Shown here in pieces: positions 24,423-34,270 of a stretch of 64,000 bases of DNA. The notes beneath the pieces are model-generated. The model was given only the letters and a program-made list of their open reading frames with translations. It ran no database searches and had not been told where the DNA came from. Each line of letters begins with the position of its first letter. Position 1 is the first letter of the stretch. This stretch comes from Macrococcus equipercicus. GTDB taxonomy: Bacteria > Bacillota > Bacilli > Staphylococcales > Staphylococcaceae. The DNA lies in assembly GCF_004359525.2 (NCBI RefSeq), contig NZ_SCWC02000008.1, positions 1 through 64,000 of the forward strand. The letters are read 5' to 3'. The position numbers and the translations under genes are program-made.

Positions 24423-25406
24423 ATGAGACAAATTTTAGGTCATCACCATGCATCAGGCATCACAAAGGATGCATCAGACAATTATCATTTTTATGCGGAG
24501 ATTCTTGGGATGCGGCTTGTGAAGAAGACGGTCAATCAAGATAGCCCGGACATGTATCACTTGTTTTTCGGCGACCGTATTGGTAACGAAGGAACAGATA
24601 TCACGTTCTTTGAAATACCGATGGCAGGGCGCACGTGGCGGGGGTCAGACAGCATCACGCGTATTTCACTGCGCGTACCGACTGACGCGGCCATCCATTA
24701 TTTTAAGCAGCGCTTCGACGACTTTAATGTACCGTACAAAGAACCCGTGCGCATCAACTCACGGCTGACACTTGAATTCGAAGATTTTGATCAGCAGCGG
24801 CTCGCACTAGTCAGTGACGAGAACGAAGCGTATGTCCCGCACTATGAACCATGGGACAACAGTCCTGTGCCGACTGAATATCAGATTGCAGGGCTCGGTC
24901 CATTCCAGCTGGATGTCAGCGATATTGACAGCTTTGAAGAAATGCTGAAAAATGTATTCAGCTACCGCATAGCACGGTCATTTGTTCATCCGGGAACAGG
25001 TGACACGATACGTGTGTACAGCGTTAATAAAGGGGGCAGCAGCGATGAGCTTCACGTGAAACATAACATCAGTGAAAGAGAACGTCCGGGACGAGGAAGC
25101 ATGCATCATATTGCACTGCAGGTTAAAGATGAAGCGGAGCTGGAAGAATGGCTGGGCTGGCTGCGTGAAAATGGGCTTATGACGTCACCGGTCATTGACC
25201 GCTTCTTCTTTAAGTCACTTTATATTACGACACCTGAACGGATTGTCATTGAGCTGGCAACGAACGGACCAGGATTTTTGGAGAATGAGCAGGAAGCAAC
25301 TTTAGGTGAACAGTTATCACTGCCGCCGTTTTTAGAAGCAGATAGAGTGGAGATTGAAAGTAGATTAGCACCTATCCGGACGACAGGCGGGTCAGCTGAT
25401 GAATGA
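24423..25406 (+). CDS. Ring-cleaving dioxygenase, glyoxalase/VOC family (MhqO-like)
   Basis: A 327-residue protein of two VOC modules. ILGHHHASGITKDASDNYHFYAEILGMRLVKKTVNQD opens the first metal-binding repeat; the second starts near AGLGPFQLDVSDIDSF and contains GRGSMHHIALQV with a likely metal His. Closing RIVIELATNGPGF is typical of the group. Relatives such as MhqO/MhqA in Bacillus cleave hydroquinones and are induced by quinone stress. This fits the other electrophile-stress genes in the window. The substrate is inferred from the family only. Confidence 0.83.
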   Translation: MRQILGHHHASGITKDASDNYHFYAEILGMRLVKKTVNQDSPDMYHLFFGDRIGNEGTDITFFEIPMAGRTWRGSDSITRISLRVPTDAAIHYFKQRFDDFNVPYKEPVRINSRLTLEFEDFDQQRLALVSDENEAYVPHYEPWDNSPVPTEYQIAGLGPFQLDVSDIDSFEEMLKNVFSYRIARSFVHPGTGDTIRVYSVNKGGSSDELHVKHNISERERPGRGSMHHIALQVKDEAELEEWLGWLRENGLMTSPVIDRFFFKSLYITTPERIVIELATNGPGFLENEQEATLGEQLSLPPFLEADRVEIESRLAPIRTTGGSADE

Positions 25407-25457
25407 ACTGAATTTATTGTTACGCTTTAAACCATTAAAAGGTATAGAGGTGACTCA

Positions 25458-26318
25458 ATGAATATTGCGATAGTAGGACTCGGTGTCATTGGTGGTACAT
25501 TCGCGAAAGCCATTCGTAGTCATAATGAAGACCACCGTATTATGGCGATTGATACAAACTTAGAAACATTAAAACTGGCACAGGACGAGGGATTCATCGA
25601 TCACGGGGAAACCGTGAATAAGACGGTGCTGCAGCAGGCGGACCTTGTTATATTTGCGCTCTATCCAGAAGTGATGAAAGAATATGTCCGCACGCATCAA
25701 AATGATTTCAAGGCAGGGGCGATTATCACTGACACAACAGGTGTCAAGCGTACTGTCATTGCTTCGATGGCTGACGTCATCCCTGAACAGGTCGATTTCA
25801 TCTTCGGACACCCCATGGCCGGCCGAGAAAAGCGTGGATTTGAATATGCTGATGCAAGTGTCTTTGAAGGTGCTAATTATGTGATTACACCGACAGACCG
25901 TAATAAGCAGGAAAATATTGACTGGTTCAAAGACTTTCTGTCTCACTTAGGATTCAAACGGGTGACGATGACAGACGCCAATACACATGATGAGATGATT
26001 GCTCATACAAGTCAGCTGACCCATGCGATTGCGGTCGCCTTGATCAACAGTGATGACCGGTCGCATGAAACCATCCGCTTCATCGGTGACAGCTATCGTG
26101 ACTTAACGCGCATTGCCAACATGAACGAAAAATTATGGCCCGAACTCTTCATGAATAACAAAGATCACTTAATCACCTATATCGAACGGTTTGAAGAAGC
26201 ATTACGGGAACTGAAAACTGCGATACAGGACGACGATGCTCACAAGATGGAACAAATATTCAAGGAATCAACAGCCCGCCGGGTGAAATTGCAGGAATCG
26301 GATTTAAGAGTAAAATAG
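25458..26318 (+). CDS. tyrA: Prephenate dehydrogenase without ACT domain
   Basis: A 286-residue NAD-dependent enzyme of tyrosine synthesis. It has the Rossmann motif IAIVGLGVIGGTFAKAI, the family signatures DTTGVKR and FGHPMAGREKRGFEYAD with the substrate-binding residues, and HDEMIAHTSQLTHAIAVAL with the catalytic-region His. Staphylococcal TyrA usually has about 360 residues with a C-terminal ACT regulatory domain; here the protein stops after the dimerisation helices, so tyrosine feedback through ACT is probably absent. It is not in an aro cluster. Confidence 0.9.
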   Translation: MNIAIVGLGVIGGTFAKAIRSHNEDHRIMAIDTNLETLKLAQDEGFIDHGETVNKTVLQQADLVIFALYPEVMKEYVRTHQNDFKAGAIITDTTGVKRTVIASMADVIPEQVDFIFGHPMAGREKRGFEYADASVFEGANYVITPTDRNKQENIDWFKDFLSHLGFKRVTMTDANTHDEMIAHTSQLTHAIAVALINSDDRSHETIRFIGDSYRDLTRIANMNEKLWPELFMNNKDHLITYIERFEEALRELKTAIQDDDAHKMEQIFKESTARRVKLQESDLRVK

Positions 26319-26326
26319 TTATGACA

Positions 26327-26358
26327 TGCGCCTCTATTAAAAAGAGGGGCATTTTTTT
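26327..26358 (+). terminator. Terminator after tyrA
   Basis: TGCGCCTCT pairs with AGAGGGGCA (one G-T pair) and is followed by seven T residues. Confidence 0.8.
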
Positions 26359-26452
26359 AGATCGTCGCTCAGTTTTTGATTGTCATTTTATTTTTAATAT
26401 GACATACTAATTAACAAATAGTATAACACATTAAATTTTGAGGTGATGAGTC

Positions 26453-29074
26453 GTGACTAAATATATTTATGCATTTGAAGAAGGCAGGCAATCAATGAAA
26501 GACCTGTTAGGCGGTAAAGGAGCCAATTTATCAGAGATGATGCGTCTAGGGCTGCCTGTGCCGAATGGTTTCACGATTACGACTGAAGCATGCATTGAAT
26601 ATTTGAAGCAGGGCGAGACGCTGTCAGACGAGCTGCTGGCAGAGCTCGAGACGCAGTTAAAGCGTCTGTCGGATACGACCGGCAAGGCTTTTTCTGCTGA
26701 TGACAACTTACTGCTCGTCTCTGTCCGGAGCGGTGCGAAGATTTCGATGCCGGGTATGATGGACACGATTTTGAACTTAGGATTAAATGATGACAATGTG
26801 GAGAAGCTCGCTCGAAAGACAAATGATCCGCGTTTCGCGTATGACTGCTACCGTCGTCTGCTGCAGATGTTCGGTCAAGTCGTCTATAATATTCCGATGG
26901 CAGCGTTCGATGAGTACTTCAATGAGTTCAAGCAGGAGCACGGCTATACAAGTGACGCTGCTATTTCAGCGGACCATTTACAGACCATCTGCAGTCACTA
27001 CAAGGAAGTCTATGTCGAAGAAGTGTATCAGGCGTTCCCGCAGAATCCGCTTAACCAGCTGCGTGCAGCGATCGAAGCGGTCTTCAAATCTTGGAATAAC
27101 GACCGTGCCCGCGTGTACCGTGAGCTGAACGAGATTCCTCACGATATCGGCACTGCAGTGAACGTGCAGGAAATGGTGTTCGGTAACAGCGGTGACAAGA
27201 GCGGGACAGGTGTGGCATTCACGCGGAACCCGTCGACCGGTGAGAACGTATTGTACGGTGAATATTTACTGAATGCCCAAGGTGAAGATGTCGTTGCCGG
27301 TATCCGTACCCCGCAGAAAATCTCGACGTTAAACGACCAGATGCCGGATGTCTACCAGCAGTTCGTTGATGTCACAGAACGTCTAGAAGCACATTACAAA
27401 GATATGCAGGACATTGAGTTCACCATTGAAAACGAAAAATTATATATACTGCAGACCCGTAACGGGAAACGCACCGCAAAAGCCGCGATGAAAATTGCAG
27501 CTGATATGGTGGAGGACGGTGTATTATCGACAGCAGATGCGATAGCGAAAGTAGACGTGCGGTCAATCGACCAGCTGCTGCACCCGGCATTTCATCCGGC
27601 CGCACTGGCACATACTGAAACGATTTCAACGATCGGTCTGCCGGCGAGCCCCGGCGCTGCGACCGGCAAAGTTGTCTTCTCTGCCGCTGATGCGAAAGCC
27701 CAGGCCGCAGCTGGAGAAAAAGTCATATTGATGCGTCCTGAAACGTCTCCGGAAGATATCGAAGGGATGATTGCAGCGGAAGCCATTATTACAACACACG
27801 GTGGAATGACATCCCATGCGGCAGTCGTCGCCCGCGGCATGGGGAAATGCTGTGTGACGGGCTGTTCCGACTTGACAATCAACACTAAAGAAAAACGCGT
27901 CATTTATCCAGGCGGCACGATTGTTGAAGGAGATATCGTCTCAGTTGACGGTTCGACCGGCCGCGTCTATTTAGGTGAGCTTGAAACAGTGAGCGCAGAA
28001 CACACGCCGGAATTTGAACAGTTCATGGAATGGGCGGCTGATGCCGGTCGGCTCAGCGTCCGCATGAATGCCGAGACAGAGGCGGATATTAAAGTCGGTT
28101 ACGGCTTCAATGCTGCAGGGATCGGTTTAGTCCGTACTGAGCATATGTTCTTCGGCGCAGAACGCCTGGTTGAAATGCGCCGTTTTATTCTGTCATCTAC
28201 GCAGGACGAGCGGCAGCAGGCACTGGACACCATCTTAAAATATCAGACAGAAGATTTTGAAGCGATCTTCAAATTATCCGGAGACCGGCCGACGATTGTC
28301 CGGCTGCTTGATCCACCGCTGCATGAGTTCCTGCCGCATTCAGCAGAAGAGATCGAGACAGTCGCTGCACAGCTTGGACTGTCCTCTGACAAGCTGACAG
28401 AACGCATGAAAGAACTGCAGGAAGTCAACCCGATGCTCGGCCACCGCGGCTGCCGCCTTGCCATCACGTATCCAGAACTGTATGAAATGCAGGCAGAGGC
28501 AATCATCAGCAGTGTTATCCGACTGAAATCACAGGGTATAGAGTGTCAACCGGAAATTATGATTCCGCTTGTTGCGACGGTGAAAGAATTCACTGAGCTG
28601 AAAGCAGTGATTCACAACAAAGTACAGGCACTTGAAGCAGCAGAAAATACATCTGTCAGCTACTTGATAGGAACAATGATCGAAACGCCGCGCGCGTGCC
28701 TGATTGCAGGACAGCTCGCTGAAGAATGTGATTTCTTCAGTTTCGGGACGAATGATTTAACGCAGCTGACATACGGCTTCTCCCGCGATGATGCCGGTAA
28801 ATTCATCGGTGAATATATCGACCGCGGCATTCTTGAAGTTGACCCGTTCCAGACGCTGGACGTTGCGGGTATCGGTCAGCTGATCAAGCTGACTGTCGAG
28901 CAGGCGAAAGCCGTGAAACCAGCCATTAAGATCGGTGTGTGCGGGGAACTGGGCGGCGATGCGAAGTCTATTCAGTTCTTCAATCAACTGGCCGTTGATT
29001 ACGTGTCATGTTCTCCGTTCCGTGTACCAGGAGCAGTGCTTGCGGCAGCACAGAGTCAAGTAGCAGCACAGTAG
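26453..29074 (+). CDS. ppdK: Pyruvate, phosphate dikinase
   Basis: An 873-residue enzyme that interconverts pyruvate, ATP and phosphate with PEP, AMP and pyrophosphate. The ATP-grasp domain starts GGKGANLSEMMRLGLPVPNGFTI; the swivelling phosphohistidine domain has GGMTSHAAVVARGMGKCCV, with the catalytic His next to the Ser/Thr that the regulator modifies. The PEP barrel holds EMIGTMIETPRA-type residues, FSFGTNDLTQLTYGFSRDD and GVCGE. GTG start with GAGGTGATGAG upstream. The length is standard. The next gene is its regulator, so the enzyme probably works in PEP synthesis on gluconeogenic carbon sources. Confidence 0.95.
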   Translation: MTKYIYAFEEGRQSMKDLLGGKGANLSEMMRLGLPVPNGFTITTEACIEYLKQGETLSDELLAELETQLKRLSDTTGKAFSADDNLLLVSVRSGAKISMPGMMDTILNLGLNDDNVEKLARKTNDPRFAYDCYRRLLQMFGQVVYNIPMAAFDEYFNEFKQEHGYTSDAAISADHLQTICSHYKEVYVEEVYQAFPQNPLNQLRAAIEAVFKSWNNDRARVYRELNEIPHDIGTAVNVQEMVFGNSGDKSGTGVAFTRNPSTGENVLYGEYLLNAQGEDVVAGIRTPQKISTLNDQMPDVYQQFVDVTERLEAHYKDMQDIEFTIENEKLYILQTRNGKRTAKAAMKIAADMVEDGVLSTADAIAKVDVRSIDQLLHPAFHPAALAHTETISTIGLPASPGAATGKVVFSAADAKAQAAAGEKVILMRPETSPEDIEGMIAAEAIITTHGGMTSHAAVVARGMGKCCVTGCSDLTINTKEKRVIYPGGTIVEGDIVSVDGSTGRVYLGELETVSAEHTPEFEQFMEWAADAGRLSVRMNAETEADIKVGYGFNAAGIGLVRTEHMFFGAERLVEMRRFILSSTQDERQQALDTILKYQTEDFEAIFKLSGDRPTIVRLLDPPLHEFLPHSAEEIETVAAQLGLSSDKLTERMKELQEVNPMLGHRGCRLAITYPELYEMQAEAIISSVIRLKSQGIECQPEIMIPLVATVKEFTELKAVIHNKVQALEAAENTSVSYLIGTMIETPRACLIAGQLAEECDFFSFGTNDLTQLTYGFSRDDAGKFIGEYIDRGILEVDPFQTLDVAGIGQLIKLTVEQAKAVKPAIKIGVCGELGGDAKSIQFFNQLAVDYVSCSPFRVPGAVLAAAQSQVAAQ

Positions 29075-29085
29075 GAGGTCTTGAT

Positions 29086-29895
29086 TTGAACGACCACGAA
29101 CTAACGATATTTGTCGTCTCGGATTCTATCGGCGAGACAGCGCAGCGCATGATTCATGCGACACTCACCCAGTTTCCGATGCTTGATTCTGTCGTCATTA
29201 AGAAGTTCCCTTTTATGAAGGATAAGGAACAGTTCCAGAACATACTGGAGCTCGCCAAAAGCAGCAATGCGATATTAGTGACGACACTTGTTGACCAGGA
29301 GCTGAATCAGCTGGGCCTTAAGTTTGCAGCAGACTACGGCATTCCTTATGTTGACTATTTGTCAGGGCTGATCCATATTATTCAGCAGCAGACGAACGTC
29401 GAACCGTTATTAGAAAGCGGGGCGCTGCGGAGGCTCGACAGCACATATTTCAAACGGATTGAAGCGATGGAATATTCGGTGAAGTACGATGACGGTAAGA
29501 ACTTCAATGATTTAAGCGAAGCAGATGCAGTGATTGTCGGTGTGTCACGGACATCAAAGACACCGCTCAGCATGTATCTTGCCAACAAAGGCTATAAAAT
29601 AGCGAACATCCCGCTTGTGCCGGAAGTACCGCTGCCGGAAGCGCTGTTCAAGCAGCACTTGAAAGTATTCGGTCTTACGGCAGGTCCGAACTATATTATG
29701 AATATTAGAACGGAACGGGTGAAGATATTGGGGCTGCAGGGGCCGGCTGACTACAATAACTTACAGCGTATTAAAGAAGAGCTGATATACGCAGAAGAAG
29801 TGTTTGAACGGCTGAACGCGATAGTGATCAATACAGAATACAAGTCGATTGAAGAATCAGCCTTTTATATTGAGAAGTATTTAAACCGTTCTTAG
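29086..29895 (+). CDS. PPDK regulatory protein (bifunctional kinase/pyrophosphorylase)
   Basis: A 270-residue DUF299/PSRP protein. It begins LTIFVVSDSIGETAQRM and has VGVSRTSKTPLSMYLAN, the P-loop-like motif of the family. The family phosphorylates PPDK on the Thr beside the catalytic His with ADP and removes the phosphate by pyrophosphate-forming phosphorolysis. Start chosen at TTG 29086: AGGAGG lies seven bases upstream and overlaps the ppdK stop, while the longer open frame within ppdK has no ribosome site. The 11-base gap indicates translational coupling with its target. Confidence 0.92.
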   Translation: MNDHELTIFVVSDSIGETAQRMIHATLTQFPMLDSVVIKKFPFMKDKEQFQNILELAKSSNAILVTTLVDQELNQLGLKFAADYGIPYVDYLSGLIHIIQQQTNVEPLLESGALRRLDSTYFKRIEAMEYSVKYDDGKNFNDLSEADAVIVGVSRTSKTPLSMYLANKGYKIANIPLVPEVPLPEALFKQHLKVFGLTAGPNYIMNIRTERVKILGLQGPADYNNLQRIKEELIYAEEVFERLNAIVINTEYKSIEESAFYIEKYLNRS

Positions 29896-29905
29896 ACGAC
29901 CAGCG

Positions 29906-29938
29906 GAAACATAGCAGATGCTATGTTTCTTTTTTTTA
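29906..29938 (+). terminator. Terminator of the ppdK operon
   Basis: GAAACATAGC pairs with GCTATGTTTC across a 4-base loop and is followed by eight T residues. Confidence 0.9.
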
Positions 29939-30020
29939 GTAACTGCTACATATCGAGGGCGAGTATGTTACTATACATAAGTAAGTTTTTGAAGCGATTA
30001 CATTAGGAGGACTAAAATAG

Positions 30021-31328
30021 ATGAATAATAGCTCTGAACTCAAAAAGAGCATTGGCTTCTTTCCGGCACTGGCATTGGTGATGGGGACAGTCATCGGTTC
30101 AGGTGTGTTTTTTAAAGTATCGAATATTACAGAAGTGACAGGAAGTGCAGGACTGACACTGCTTGTCTGGCTGATCGGCGGCATTATTACTATATGCGCA
30201 GGACTCACAGCAGCGGAACTCGCTGCAGCTATCCCGGAGACGGGCGGCCTGACGACGTATTTAGAATATACTTACGGCAAGTTCTGGGGCTTCTTATCCG
30301 GCTGGGCACAGGCGTTCATTTACTTCCCGGCCAATGTCGCGGCCCAGGCCATCGTCTTTGCGACGCAGGTGATCAATCTGTTCCATCTGGCACCGACATT
30401 GTTGATTCCTATCGCTTTTGTCGCGGCGCTATCCATTTACTTGATCAACATACTCGGCTCTAAAGCGGGCGGTATTCTGCAGTCGGTGACATTAGTGATC
30501 AAACTGATTCCGCTCATTTTAATCATTGTGTTCGGACTGATGCAGTCAGGGGACGTTCAGTTCTCATTATTCCCCGCTGCAGGCGCGAACAGCGGGCTGT
30601 TCACCGCCATCGGTGCCGGCTTGCTGGCGACAATGTTCGCTTATGACGGCTGGATTCATGTCGGCAATATTGCCGGGGAAATGAAGAATCCGAAGAAAGA
30701 TTTACCGGCAGCGATTACAATCGGTCTTGGACTGGTCATGGCAATCTACTTGCTGATCAATGCTGCATTTTTACTGACATTTCCGATCAGCGGACTCGCT
30801 GGCAATTTGAATGCCGCTACTGATACGGCGGTTAAGTTGTTCGGAGAAGCGGGCGGCAAGTTAATCACAATCGGCATTCTGATCTCTGTGTACGGCGCAT
30901 TGAACGGCTATACAATGACTGGCATGCGTGTGCCTTATGCGATGGCGGAGAAAAGTATGCTGCCATGGAGTAAGCAGTTTATGAGTCTCACTAAAGCAGG
31001 CGCGCCGTGGTTCAGCGGTCTCATTCAGCTGATGATTGCGATGATTATGGTATCACTCGGTGCCTTCGACTCGATTACTAATATGCTGGTCTTTGTTATC
31101 TGGCTCTTCTACTGCATGGCGTTTGTCGCAGTGTTTATACTGCGCAGACGGGAACCACGTATGGAGCGCCCTTACAAAGTGCCGCTCTATCCAGTCATTC
31201 CAGGGATTTCACTAGTCGCAGGCGTTTATGTCATGATCAATACACTAGTCACACAGCCGGTTCTTGCTATTATAGGAATCGCTGTGACATTAATCGGTAT
31301 ACCGGTGTACTATTATAAGAAGAACTGA
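30021..31328 (+). CDS. APC family amino acid permease (SteT-like)
   Basis: A 435-residue transporter with about 12 membrane segments. The first helix holds VMGTVIGSGVFFKVSNI, the unwound substrate-binding GSG motif, and the loop after it has ELAAAIPETGGLTTYLEYTYG, the APC amphipathic signature. Later, FAYDGWIHVGNIAGEMKNPKKDLPAAI is the conserved TM6-TM7 region of the SteT/LAT-type exchangers. These carry serine, threonine or aromatic amino acids. The convergent gene downstream is an aldolase-type PLP enzyme, but no operon links them. The exact substrate is unknown. Confidence 0.87.
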   Translation: MNNSSELKKSIGFFPALALVMGTVIGSGVFFKVSNITEVTGSAGLTLLVWLIGGIITICAGLTAAELAAAIPETGGLTTYLEYTYGKFWGFLSGWAQAFIYFPANVAAQAIVFATQVINLFHLAPTLLIPIAFVAALSIYLINILGSKAGGILQSVTLVIKLIPLILIIVFGLMQSGDVQFSLFPAAGANSGLFTAIGAGLLATMFAYDGWIHVGNIAGEMKNPKKDLPAAITIGLGLVMAIYLLINAAFLLTFPISGLAGNLNAATDTAVKLFGEAGGKLITIGILISVYGALNGYTMTGMRVPYAMAEKSMLPWSKQFMSLTKAGAPWFSGLIQLMIAMIMVSLGAFDSITNMLVFVIWLFYCMAFVAVFILRRREPRMERPYKVPLYPVIPGISLVAGVYVMINTLVTQPVLAIIGIAVTLIGIPVYYYKKN

Positions 31329-31340
31329 CAAGACTGCATA

Positions 31341-31380
31341 AAAAATACGGCTGCCTTCCGCGGAAAGCAGCCGTATTTTT
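31341..31380. terminator. Bidirectional terminator
   Basis: AAAAATACGGCTG pairs with CAGCCGTATTTTT, with the inner CTTCCGCGGAAAG extending the stem. It serves the permease and the convergent aldolase gene. Confidence 0.9.
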
Positions 31381-31398
31381 TGTGAGATAAAGTAAGTG

Positions 31399-32424
31399 CT
31401 ATAACGCAGCAATGAAGCTGTTGATGTCTTCTTCTTTAGTCGACCAGCTCGTACAGATTCTGACTGCTTTTCTGCCGTCACCTGCTTCCTCCCATACATA
31501 GAAGGAGTAATGGTCATGCAGTTCTTTAATTTTGTCATCTTCTAATATCGGGAAGATTTGATTCGTCGGTGAATCATATTTGAGCGCAATGCCTTTGTCC
31601 TTGAACGCGGCAAGCAGCAGTTCAGCCATACGGATAGCGTGATTTGAGACGTCAAAGTACAGGTTATCTTCAAACAGCACTTTGAACTGCAGCCCGAGGA
31701 AGCGGCCTTTAGCGAGCATACCACCGCGCTGCTTCATAATATAGCGGAAATCTTCTTTAATATAGTCATGACTGATGACGATCGCTTCACCGAACATCGC
31801 GCCGACTTTTGTGCCACCGATATAGAATATATCTGTTAATGTCGTCAGGTCATGCAATGTCACATCGTTGGTTTTAGCAGCCATGCCGTAGCCAAGACGG
31901 GCACCATCGACCATTAAATAAAGGTTTTTAGCAAGGCAGACGTCTCTGATTGCCTGCAGTTCAGCTTTTGTATAAAGTGTGCCGAGCTCAGTCGGCTGAG
32001 ACAGATAGACGAGCTTCGGCTGCGGAATATGTTCATGGGTCGGGTCATCCCAGTGATTCTGCACATAGCTTGCGATCTGGTCGGCATTGATTTTACCTTC
32101 TGTATTCTGCAGCTCCAGCACTTTATGGCCGGTCGATTCAATCGCACCTGTTTCATGGACAGCGATATGGCCGGAGTCCGCTGCCAGCACAGCTTGGTGC
32201 GGCCGCAAAATCGCAGAGATAATCGTTGTGTTGGCCTGCGTGCCGCCGACCATAAAATGAACATCGACGTCCTCATTGGCACAATGTCTTTTAATATGCT
32301 CAGCTGCAAGCCTGCAGTACTCATCCTCGCCGTAACCCGGCAGCTGCACTGTATTGGTCTTGACGAGTTCCTCAAGTATGAAAGGGTGCGCGCCCTCTGT
32401 ATAATCATTATCAAATCTAATCAT
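31399..32424 (-). CDS. PLP-dependent threonine aldolase-like lyase
   Basis: A 341-residue fold-type I PLP enzyme of the beta-eliminating lyase/low-specificity threonine aldolase family. FDNDYTEGAHPFIL at the N-terminus, VGGTQANTTII for cofactor phosphate, VDGARLGYGM with the PLP-pairing Asp, and FYIGGTKVGAMFGEA with the Schiff-base Lys are visible. It would cleave L-threonine or L-allo-threonine to glycine and acetaldehyde. The ATG at 32424 is preferred, with weak AGGAAATGAG upstream; a GTG at 32433 is possible. The group is mixed, so another beta-hydroxy amino acid may be the substrate. Confidence 0.82.
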   Translation of the reverse strand: MIRFDNDYTEGAHPFILEELVKTNTVQLPGYGEDEYCRLAAEHIKRHCANEDVDVHFMVGGTQANTTIISAILRPHQAVLAADSGHIAVHETGAIESTGHKVLELQNTEGKINADQIASYVQNHWDDPTHEHIPQPKLVYLSQPTELGTLYTKAELQAIRDVCLAKNLYLMVDGARLGYGMAAKTNDVTLHDLTTLTDIFYIGGTKVGAMFGEAIVISHDYIKEDFRYIMKQRGGMLAKGRFLGLQFKVLFEDNLYFDVSNHAIRMAELLLAAFKDKGIALKYDSPTNQIFPILEDDKIKELHDHYSFYVWEEAGDGRKAVRICTSWSTKEEDINSFIAAL

Positions 32425-32662
32425 GTCATTCACTCATTTCCTAAAAGGTAGTTTGCTGTTATGATTATATTATCATAAGATTCTGTATTTGATGATGCTG
32501 TTAAGCTGGACGGATTTAATGATAAGTCAAGAAACTTAAAACGTGACGTGCAAACTTAAATTCACGCATCGCGCTAATAAATACGACGATTGAGTTGACT
32601 GTTTTAGGGAATGAATAAGAATTGGCAATTAGACCATTACATATAAGAAAGAAGGAACTCAA

Positions 32663-34222
32663 GTGAACAAGAAAAATATATCTATCGGCACGGCAGTAGG
32701 TGTAGCAGCGCTTATGGCGAGTGTAGGAATAGCGATAGCGCAGAAGAAAGAACCTAGAACTGCTAAAGAATCATATGCAATGTACAATAGAGACCGTCTT
32801 GTTAAAGCTGCCTCAGACCAGCTGGAAGGTGTGAACCTCGAACTTGTCCGGTCAAAGGCGGAATTCATCATTGATCGTTCGGTTGAAGAAATACAGGACG
32901 CTATTCGGAACAATGAGCTGAACTATGAAATATTGACTGCGTTCTACTTGGATCGTATTTTGACGTTCGACCAGGCAGAGAATGGTATTAACGGGATTTC
33001 TGAGATTAATAGTGAAGCGCTGGAGCTTGCCCGCAAGTGCGATGCATCACCAGTCGTTGAAAAAGGAATTCTGTTTGGTATTCCGGTGACAGTGAAAGAA
33101 AATATTAATACTTCTGATATGATTACAAGTGTCGGCACTTATATGATGCGGGACTATATCCCGGCAGAAGATGCTGACGTTGTAAAACGCTTGAAAGAAG
33201 CGGGCGCCATTATTATGGCGAAAACCAATTTATCTGAACTGGCGAACTACATGTCGCCGAAGATGCCGAGCGGTTACAGTTCAAAACATGGTCAGACGCT
33301 TAATCCGTATAAGCCGCTTGAATTATCACCACTTGGTTCAAGTTCAGGTGCCGGGACAAGTACGACTGCTAATATCGGTGCTATTGCACTTGGTACAGAG
33401 ACAACAGGTTCTATTGTCGCACCCGCTGCTTATACGTCAACAGTCGGCTTCAAGCCAAGCATCAACCGTACAGCAGGTGAAGGCGTCTTTCCGCTTGCGA
33501 CGTCACTTGATGTCGTCGGGCCGATCACTAAATCAGTCACGGATGCAGTGTACGGCTACAACGCTATCACTGCCGACCGGTTAGACCGAATTGACATTGA
33601 TGAAGTACGTGCAGGCAGCTTGAATAACAAACGCATCGGCGTGATTCAGGACGATCACGAGATGACGCAGCGCGCAATTGACTCATTGCGTCAGGCAGGC
33701 GCTGAAGTAATTGAACTGAAGTTCGACACATCAAATATTGATAATGTACCGGTTATCAATGCTGAATTCGGCCCGGCGGTAGAGCGCTACGCGAAGCAGC
33801 ACAGCCTGCCATTCAATACGCTGGATGAACTGATTGCCTACAATAAGGAAGATATGAAGACGCGCGGCAAATACGGTCAAGGGCACGTTGAAACAGCAGC
33901 AGCCGCTGACAATAATCAAAGGCTTGTTGATGAGACCATTCATCATGCGGCAAGCTATTATGATGACTTGATCGACCGTCATCAGCTGGACAGCGTTGCG
34001 TATCTTGATTACGCTGGCACACTCGTAACAGCAGTGGCAGGTTATCCGGAAATCTCAATCCCGCTTGGTGTTGATAAAGACGGGGCGCCGCATGGTCTGA
34101 CGATTACAGCAGAGATGGATGAAGACGAGAAAGTACTGCAGCTCGGCTACGCTTTTGAACAGCATCACCAAGGACGCCGCCGTTTGTCAGATGAAGAACT
34201 GAAAGCCAATTTAAAGCTATAA
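32663..34222 (+). CDS. Amidase signature family protein, membrane-anchored or exported
   Basis: A 519-residue amidase. The Ser-cisSer-Lys triad is in GIPVTVKENIN (Lys) and GSSSGAGTSTTANIGAIALG (Ser pair), followed by ETTGSIVAPAAYTSTVGFKPS with the nucleophile Ser. The first 27 residues (KKNISIGTAVGVAALMASVGIAIAQ) look like an uncleaved signal anchor, so the enzyme probably works outside the membrane, unlike GatA. The GTG start has AGAAGGA upstream. Exported amidases of this type exist in several Firmicutes, but the natural substrate is unknown. Confidence 0.85.
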   Translation: MNKKNISIGTAVGVAALMASVGIAIAQKKEPRTAKESYAMYNRDRLVKAASDQLEGVNLELVRSKAEFIIDRSVEEIQDAIRNNELNYEILTAFYLDRILTFDQAENGINGISEINSEALELARKCDASPVVEKGILFGIPVTVKENINTSDMITSVGTYMMRDYIPAEDADVVKRLKEAGAIIMAKTNLSELANYMSPKMPSGYSSKHGQTLNPYKPLELSPLGSSSGAGTSTTANIGAIALGTETTGSIVAPAAYTSTVGFKPSINRTAGEGVFPLATSLDVVGPITKSVTDAVYGYNAITADRLDRIDIDEVRAGSLNNKRIGVIQDDHEMTQRAIDSLRQAGAEVIELKFDTSNIDNVPVINAEFGPAVERYAKQHSLPFNTLDELIAYNKEDMKTRGKYGQGHVETAAAADNNQRLVDETIHHAASYYDDLIDRHQLDSVAYLDYAGTLVTAVAGYPEISIPLGVDKDGAPHGLTITAEMDEDEKVLQLGYAFEQHHQGRRRLSDEELKANLKL

Positions 34223-34230
34223 CAACTAAC

Positions 34231-34270
34231 AGCAGTGATCAAGGACTCCCTTAATCACTGCCTCTTTTTA
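34231..34270. terminator. Terminator between amidase and Mur ligase genes
   Basis: GCAGTGAT pairs with ATCACTGC with further AAGG/CCTT pairing inside, then CTCTTTTT. It overlaps the 3' end of the convergent gene. Confidence 0.75.
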
